Below, piece after piece: positions 59,184 through 64,000 of a DNA stretch of 64,000 nt; positions within the stretch are counted from its first letter, which is position 1, and every line of letters starts with the position of its first letter. This DNA is from Streptomyces sp. PH10-H1. Lineage in GTDB: Bacteria; Actinomycetota; Actinomycetes; Streptomycetales; Streptomycetaceae. Both the position numbers and the translations under genes were made by a program. The stretch covers positions 62,001 to 126,000 of the forward strand of contig NZ_JASISZ010000011.1 in assembly GCF_030063355.1 (NCBI RefSeq), read 5' to 3'. The notes beneath the pieces are model-generated. The model had not been told where the DNA came from and did no database searches. It was given only the letters and a program-made list of their open reading frames with translations.

Positions 59184-59654
59184 TCACGCGATGCCCGGTC
59201 CCGGGTCGGACCCCGCCCGCGTTCCGCGCCGGTGGGCGGCCCAGCTCCGGATCTCGGCGGCGGAGACCGCCTCCACCGCCTCCACCAGCTGCCGGCGGGC
59301 GTCCGCGTCCCGGTCCGCCTCCGGCAGCAGCCGGTACCGCTCAACCGCCGGGCGCAGTCTCGACCAGGACTCCGCGGCCAGCACGTAGCGTTCCGTGTGG
59401 TTGAAGACCTGGCGGAAGCCGCCGATGAAGACGGCCAGTCCCGCGACGGTCGCCGTGACGGCGGGCGGCGCCTGGATCCCAGCGGCGATCACCGTGGTGG
59501 CGCCCGCGAGGAGGGCGCTCAACTCGGTCGTCCAATGCCATCTGCGGGCTTGATCACGAGTGCGTGCGTACCAGGCCAAGTCCGTGAGGGCATAGGCCAG
59601 TACGGGGTCGTCGGTCGCCGCGGGCGCTGGTGGTGTCCGTCTGCGTATGAGCAC
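59184..59654 (-). CDS. DUF4231/SLATT-like two-helix membrane protein
   Basis: A 156-residue protein. YALTDLAWYARTRDQARRWHWTTELSALLAGATTVIAAGI gives a helix leading into the first membrane segment, ATVAGLAVFIGGFRQVFNH the second, and a long helix follows (ERYVLAAESWSRLRPAVERYRLL, AVEAVSAAEIRSWAAH). The two membrane helices plus long C-terminal helix match SLATT/DUF4231 proteins, which in some systems are membrane effectors of nucleotide-based defence. No nucleotide-sensing partner is encoded nearby. It starts at a GTG without a clear ribosome site. Confidence 0.7.
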   Translation of the reverse strand: MLIRRRTPPAPAATDDPVLAYALTDLAWYARTRDQARRWHWTTELSALLAGATTVIAAGIQAPPAVTATVAGLAVFIGGFRQVFNHTERYVLAAESWSRLRPAVERYRLLPEADRDADARRQLVEAVEAVSAAEIRSWAAHRRGTRAGSDPGPGIA

Positions 59655-59821
59655 GCGAACATGGTGCCCCGTGATCAGGGAAGGCCGAACGTATCAGGGG
59701 ACATCGCTGTCCGTCGTGCCGCACCGGGAACCCCGCGCACGGGGACTGCGTCCCTCACGGTGCGGGGAGAGACCGCGGGCCCGTCCCTCGGGCGGAGCAC
59801 GTCGAAAGGAAGGCACACACC

Positions 59822-60097
59822 ATGGGCATTGTCGGCTGGATCGTCCTGGGACTCATCGCCGGAGTCATCGCCAAGGTCCTGCTGCCCGGGCGTGATCCCG
59901 GCGGCCTGATCGGCACCACGATCATCGGCATCGCCGGAGCGTTCGTCGGCGGCTGGCTGTCCGCCCGCTTCCTGGACCGCCCCGTCGCGCACCAGTTCTT
60001 CGACCTCACCACCTGGGGCTCCGCCATCGGGGGCTCGCTGGTTCTGCTGATCATCTACCGCATCTTCTTCGGTGACTCCCGGAGCTCGAGGCGCTGA
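59822..60097 (+). CDS. GlsB/YeaQ/YmgE family stress-response membrane protein
   Basis: A 91-residue protein with three predicted helices: GIVGWIVLGLIAGVIAKVLLP, then GLIGTTIIGIAGAFVGGWLS, and AIGGSLVLLIIYRIFFG. The GxIGTxIxGIxGAxxGGWL pattern is the family mark (transglycosylase-associated). The role is undefined; expression often rises in stress. AAAGGAAGG precedes the ATG. It converges with the antiporter gene. Confidence 0.93.
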   Translation: MGIVGWIVLGLIAGVIAKVLLPGRDPGGLIGTTIIGIAGAFVGGWLSARFLDRPVAHQFFDLTTWGSAIGGSLVLLIIYRIFFGDSRSSRR

Positions 60098-60122
60098 CAG
60101 CCGCCCGCCGCAGCGCTGCCCG

Positions 60123-61724
60123 TCAGCCGGCCGCCTCCTCGCGGTAGGCCGCGGCCTCCTCCAGGTCCAGCCGGCGCAGCAGCGTCCGCAGCATCTCGTC
60201 GTCGATGCGCCGTGCGTCGCGCAGCTCCACGAACACCTCGCGCTCGGCCCCGATCATCTCCCTGGCGAGCCGCCGGTAGGTCCCGTCCGCCGACTCCCCG
60301 GTGGTCTCGTTGACCGTGCCCAGCCGCTCCCACACCGCGTTGCGCCGCCGGTCCATCACGGTGCGCAGCCGGTCGGCGAGCGGCTGGGGCAGGGCGTTGC
60401 GCTCCTCGGCTAGGAGCGCGGTGAGCAGGGTTTCCGCGGCGGTCGACGCCTCACTCTGGGCCTGTGCCTCAGCGAGCGTCTCGGCCTGTACGTCGCGGGC
60501 CGGGATCTTCAGCCGGCGGATCAGCGGCGGCAGCGTGAGGCCCTGTACCACCAGGGTGGCGATCACCGTGGTGAAGGTCAGGAACAGCACCAGGTTGCGG
60601 GCCGGAAAGGGGTGTCCGTCGTCCATGGTCAGCGGGATCGAGAAGGCGATGGCGAGGGAGACGACGCCGCGCATCCCGGCCCAGCCCACGATGACGGGCG
60701 CGGTCCAGTTCGTGTCGGGTTCCCGCCCGCGGATCCGGGACGACAGCGCGCGGGGCAGGAAGGTCGCGGGGAAGACCCAGGCGAAGCGGGCGGCCACGAC
60801 CGCGACGAAGACGGCGAACGCGTACCAGGCCGCCTCCGCCACCCCGTACTCGCCGAGGCCGCCGAGAACGATCCGCAACTGCAGCCCGATGAGCGCGAAG
60901 ACCGTCGACTCCAGGATGAAGCCGACCATCTTCCACACCGCCGCCTCCTGGAGCCTGGTCGCGAAGTCGACCTGCCAGGAGCGGTGTCCGAGGTAGAGCC
61001 CGACGACCACGACGGCGAGCACGCCCGACGCGCCGACCCGTTCGGCCGCCGCGTAGGCGACGAACGGAATGAGCAGCGACAGGGTGTTCTGCAGCAGCGG
61101 TTCCCGCAGGTGCGTGCGCATCCAGTGCAGCGGCACCATGAGGATCAGGCCGACGATGACACCGCCCGCCGCCGCGACGGCGAATTCCCTGATGCCCTCG
61201 CCCCAAGTGGCTCCCACCCCCACGACGGCGGCCAGCGCGACCTTGTAGGCGGTGATCGCGGTCGCGTCGTTCACCAGCGACTCACCCTGCAGGATCGTCG
61301 TGATGCGCGAGGGCAGCCGGAGTCGGCGCGCGATCGCGGTGGCGGCGACCGCGTCGGGCGGGGCGATGACGGCACCCAGCACCAGGGCCGTGGTCAGCGG
61401 CAGGCCGGGCACCACCAGATAGGCGAGGTATCCGACGGTCACGGTCGCGAACAGGACATAGCCGACGGAGAGCAGCGCGACCGGGCGCGCGTTGGCCCGG
61501 AGATCGAGGTACGAGCTGTCGAGGGCGGCGGTGTGCAGCAGCGGCGGCAGGAGCAGGGGCAGCACGATCTTGGGGTCGAGGGTGTAGTCGGGCATGCCCG
61601 GCACGTACGAGGCGATAAGTCCGGTGGCGACCAGCAGCAAGGGCGCCGGCACCGGTGTGCGGCGGGCCGCGCCCGCGATCGCGGCACTGCCCGCGATCAA
61701 CATCAACAGTGGCATGACATCCAT
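60123..61724 (-). CDS. Na+/H+ antiporter, CPA1 family
   Basis: A 533-residue sodium/proton exchanger. About 12 membrane helices cover residues 1-400. The ion-binding segments are GAVIAPPDAVAATAIARRL (with the Asp of the PDA motif) and LQGESLVNDATAITAYKVA (the conserved ND pair). WAGMRGVVSLAIAFSIPL carries the conserved Arg helix. A cytoplasmic tail of about 130 residues, rich in charge and helix (EAQAQSEASTAAETLLTALLAEERNAL and onward), probably regulates activity. It exports Na+ or K+ in exchange for protons and serves pH and salt balance. Confidence 0.92.
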   Translation of the reverse strand: MDVMPLLMLIAGSAAIAGAARRTPVPAPLLLVATGLIASYVPGMPDYTLDPKIVLPLLLPPLLHTAALDSSYLDLRANARPVALLSVGYVLFATVTVGYLAYLVVPGLPLTTALVLGAVIAPPDAVAATAIARRLRLPSRITTILQGESLVNDATAITAYKVALAAVVGVGATWGEGIREFAVAAAGGVIVGLILMVPLHWMRTHLREPLLQNTLSLLIPFVAYAAAERVGASGVLAVVVVGLYLGHRSWQVDFATRLQEAAVWKMVGFILESTVFALIGLQLRIVLGGLGEYGVAEAAWYAFAVFVAVVAARFAWVFPATFLPRALSSRIRGREPDTNWTAPVIVGWAGMRGVVSLAIAFSIPLTMDDGHPFPARNLVLFLTFTTVIATLVVQGLTLPPLIRRLKIPARDVQAETLAEAQAQSEASTAAETLLTALLAEERNALPQPLADRLRTVMDRRRNAVWERLGTVNETTGESADGTYRRLAREMIGAEREVFVELRDARRIDDEMLRTLLRRLDLEEAAAYREEAAG

Positions 61725-61792
61725 CAGCTTCGGCCCGTTCCCATCTGGATCTCGTTCTCCGATTGCCGTCCACCCGATCTAACCTGGCAATC

Positions 61793-62053
61793 ATGAGTGA
61801 GTGCCCGCATGTTCCCGACCTGCCGCGCCCCGAGCCGGCCCCGCTGGACGTCACGTGCCCCGAGTGCCTGGCCGTGGGCAGTCATCCCGTGCAGCTTCGG
61901 CTCTGTCTCGTGTGCGGCCATGTCGGCTGCTGCGACTCCTCGCCGTACCGGCACGCCTCCGGGCACTTCGAGACGACCGGGCATGCGGTGATGCGGAGTT
62001 TCGAGCCGGGCGAGAGCTGGCGCTGGTGCTTTGTCGACCTGCACCTCGTGTGA
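61793..62053 (+). CDS. Small UBP-type zinc finger protein
   Basis: An 86-residue protein built from one ZnF-UBP domain. The zinc ligands are in CPEC, LCLVCGHVGCCDSS, RHASGH and TGHAVMR, an arrangement that normally holds two or three zinc ions and binds free C-terminal GlyGly tails in eukaryotes. Free-standing bacterial versions are common in actinomycetes and unexplained. The ATG at 61793 is preferred; it lies divergent from the antiporter with only about 70 bp between. Confidence 0.88.
   Translation: MSECPHVPDLPRPEPAPLDVTCPECLAVGSHPVQLRLCLVCGHVGCCDSSPYRHASGHFETTGHAVMRSFEPGESWRWCFVDLHLV

Positions 62054-64000
<1,947 letters not shown>

Overview
The window looks like chromosomal DNA of a Streptomyces or close relative. 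It is GC-rich throughout, uses GTG and TTG starts freely, is densely packed, and ends in the first 1.5 kb of a bifunctional geosmin synthase. No rRNA, tRNA, CRISPR array or phage was recognised. All functional calls rest on reading motifs and family resemblance; no database search was possible.

Region 1 (1-5.4 kb): an MFS exporter/permease (cut by the window edge), a GH1 beta-glucosidase and a divergent TetR regulator share two near-identical operators. A long-form glyA follows behind a clear ZTP (pfl) riboswitch, then a secreted serine protease.

Region 2 (5.6-17.0 kb): an almost complete set of genes for breaking down the last two steroid rings (HIP pathway): two SDRs, echA20, ipdA-ipdB-ipdC, fadA6, kstR2, ipdF and the acyl-CoA dehydrogenase pair ipdE1-ipdE2. 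They form two divergent blocks, each with a KstR2-like operator in its divergent promoter. An adenosine-deaminase-like gene with altered active-site residues sits between the blocks. The entry ligase fadD3 is not in the window.

Region 3 (17-26.6 kb): housekeeping and accessory genes: an L,D-transpeptidase, a DUF309 protein, a trypsin-like protease, a DUF574-type methyltransferase with a 14-copy TGCGG repeat upstream, a P450, a drug-efflux MFS, and a quinone oxidoreductase divergent from a MarR regulator.

Region 4 (26.6-34.8 kb): an island of tailoring-type enzymes with no visible polyketide or peptide synthase: a frameshifted double SnoaL-like gene, a double GNAT, a ferredoxin/P450 pair, an SDR, a small lipocalin-like protein, a covalent-FAD oxidase and a tandem pair of related SDRs.

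Region 5 (34.8-44.5 kb): a secreted TAP-type peptidase, two regulators, a conserved protein of unknown role, a very large secreted S53 peptidase with Kelch and carboxypeptidase-regulatory-like modules, and panD.

Region 6 (44.5-50.7 kb): a decayed region. It holds a truncated IS630-type transposase, an IS with intact 19-bp terminal repeats but a transposase broken in two places, IS3 orfA scraps and a ruined methyltransferase gene. Small intact genes (SnoaL-like protein, DinB-like protein, ECF sigma factor with SnoaL tail) lie among them.

Region 7 (50.7-56.8 kb): a beta-1,3-glucan locus. A GH55-like protein and a GH16 laminarinase both carry F5/8-type (CBM32-like) modules and the same GAGAGCGCTCTC operator; between them is a translationally coupled three-gene ArsR operon with its own palindromic operator.

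Region 8 (57-64 kb): an epoxide-hydrolase-like enzyme, an SRPBCC protein, an ECF sigma factor, a SLATT/DUF4231-like membrane protein, a GlsB/YeaQ stress protein, a Na+/H+ antiporter, a small UBP-type zinc finger protein and the geosmin synthase.
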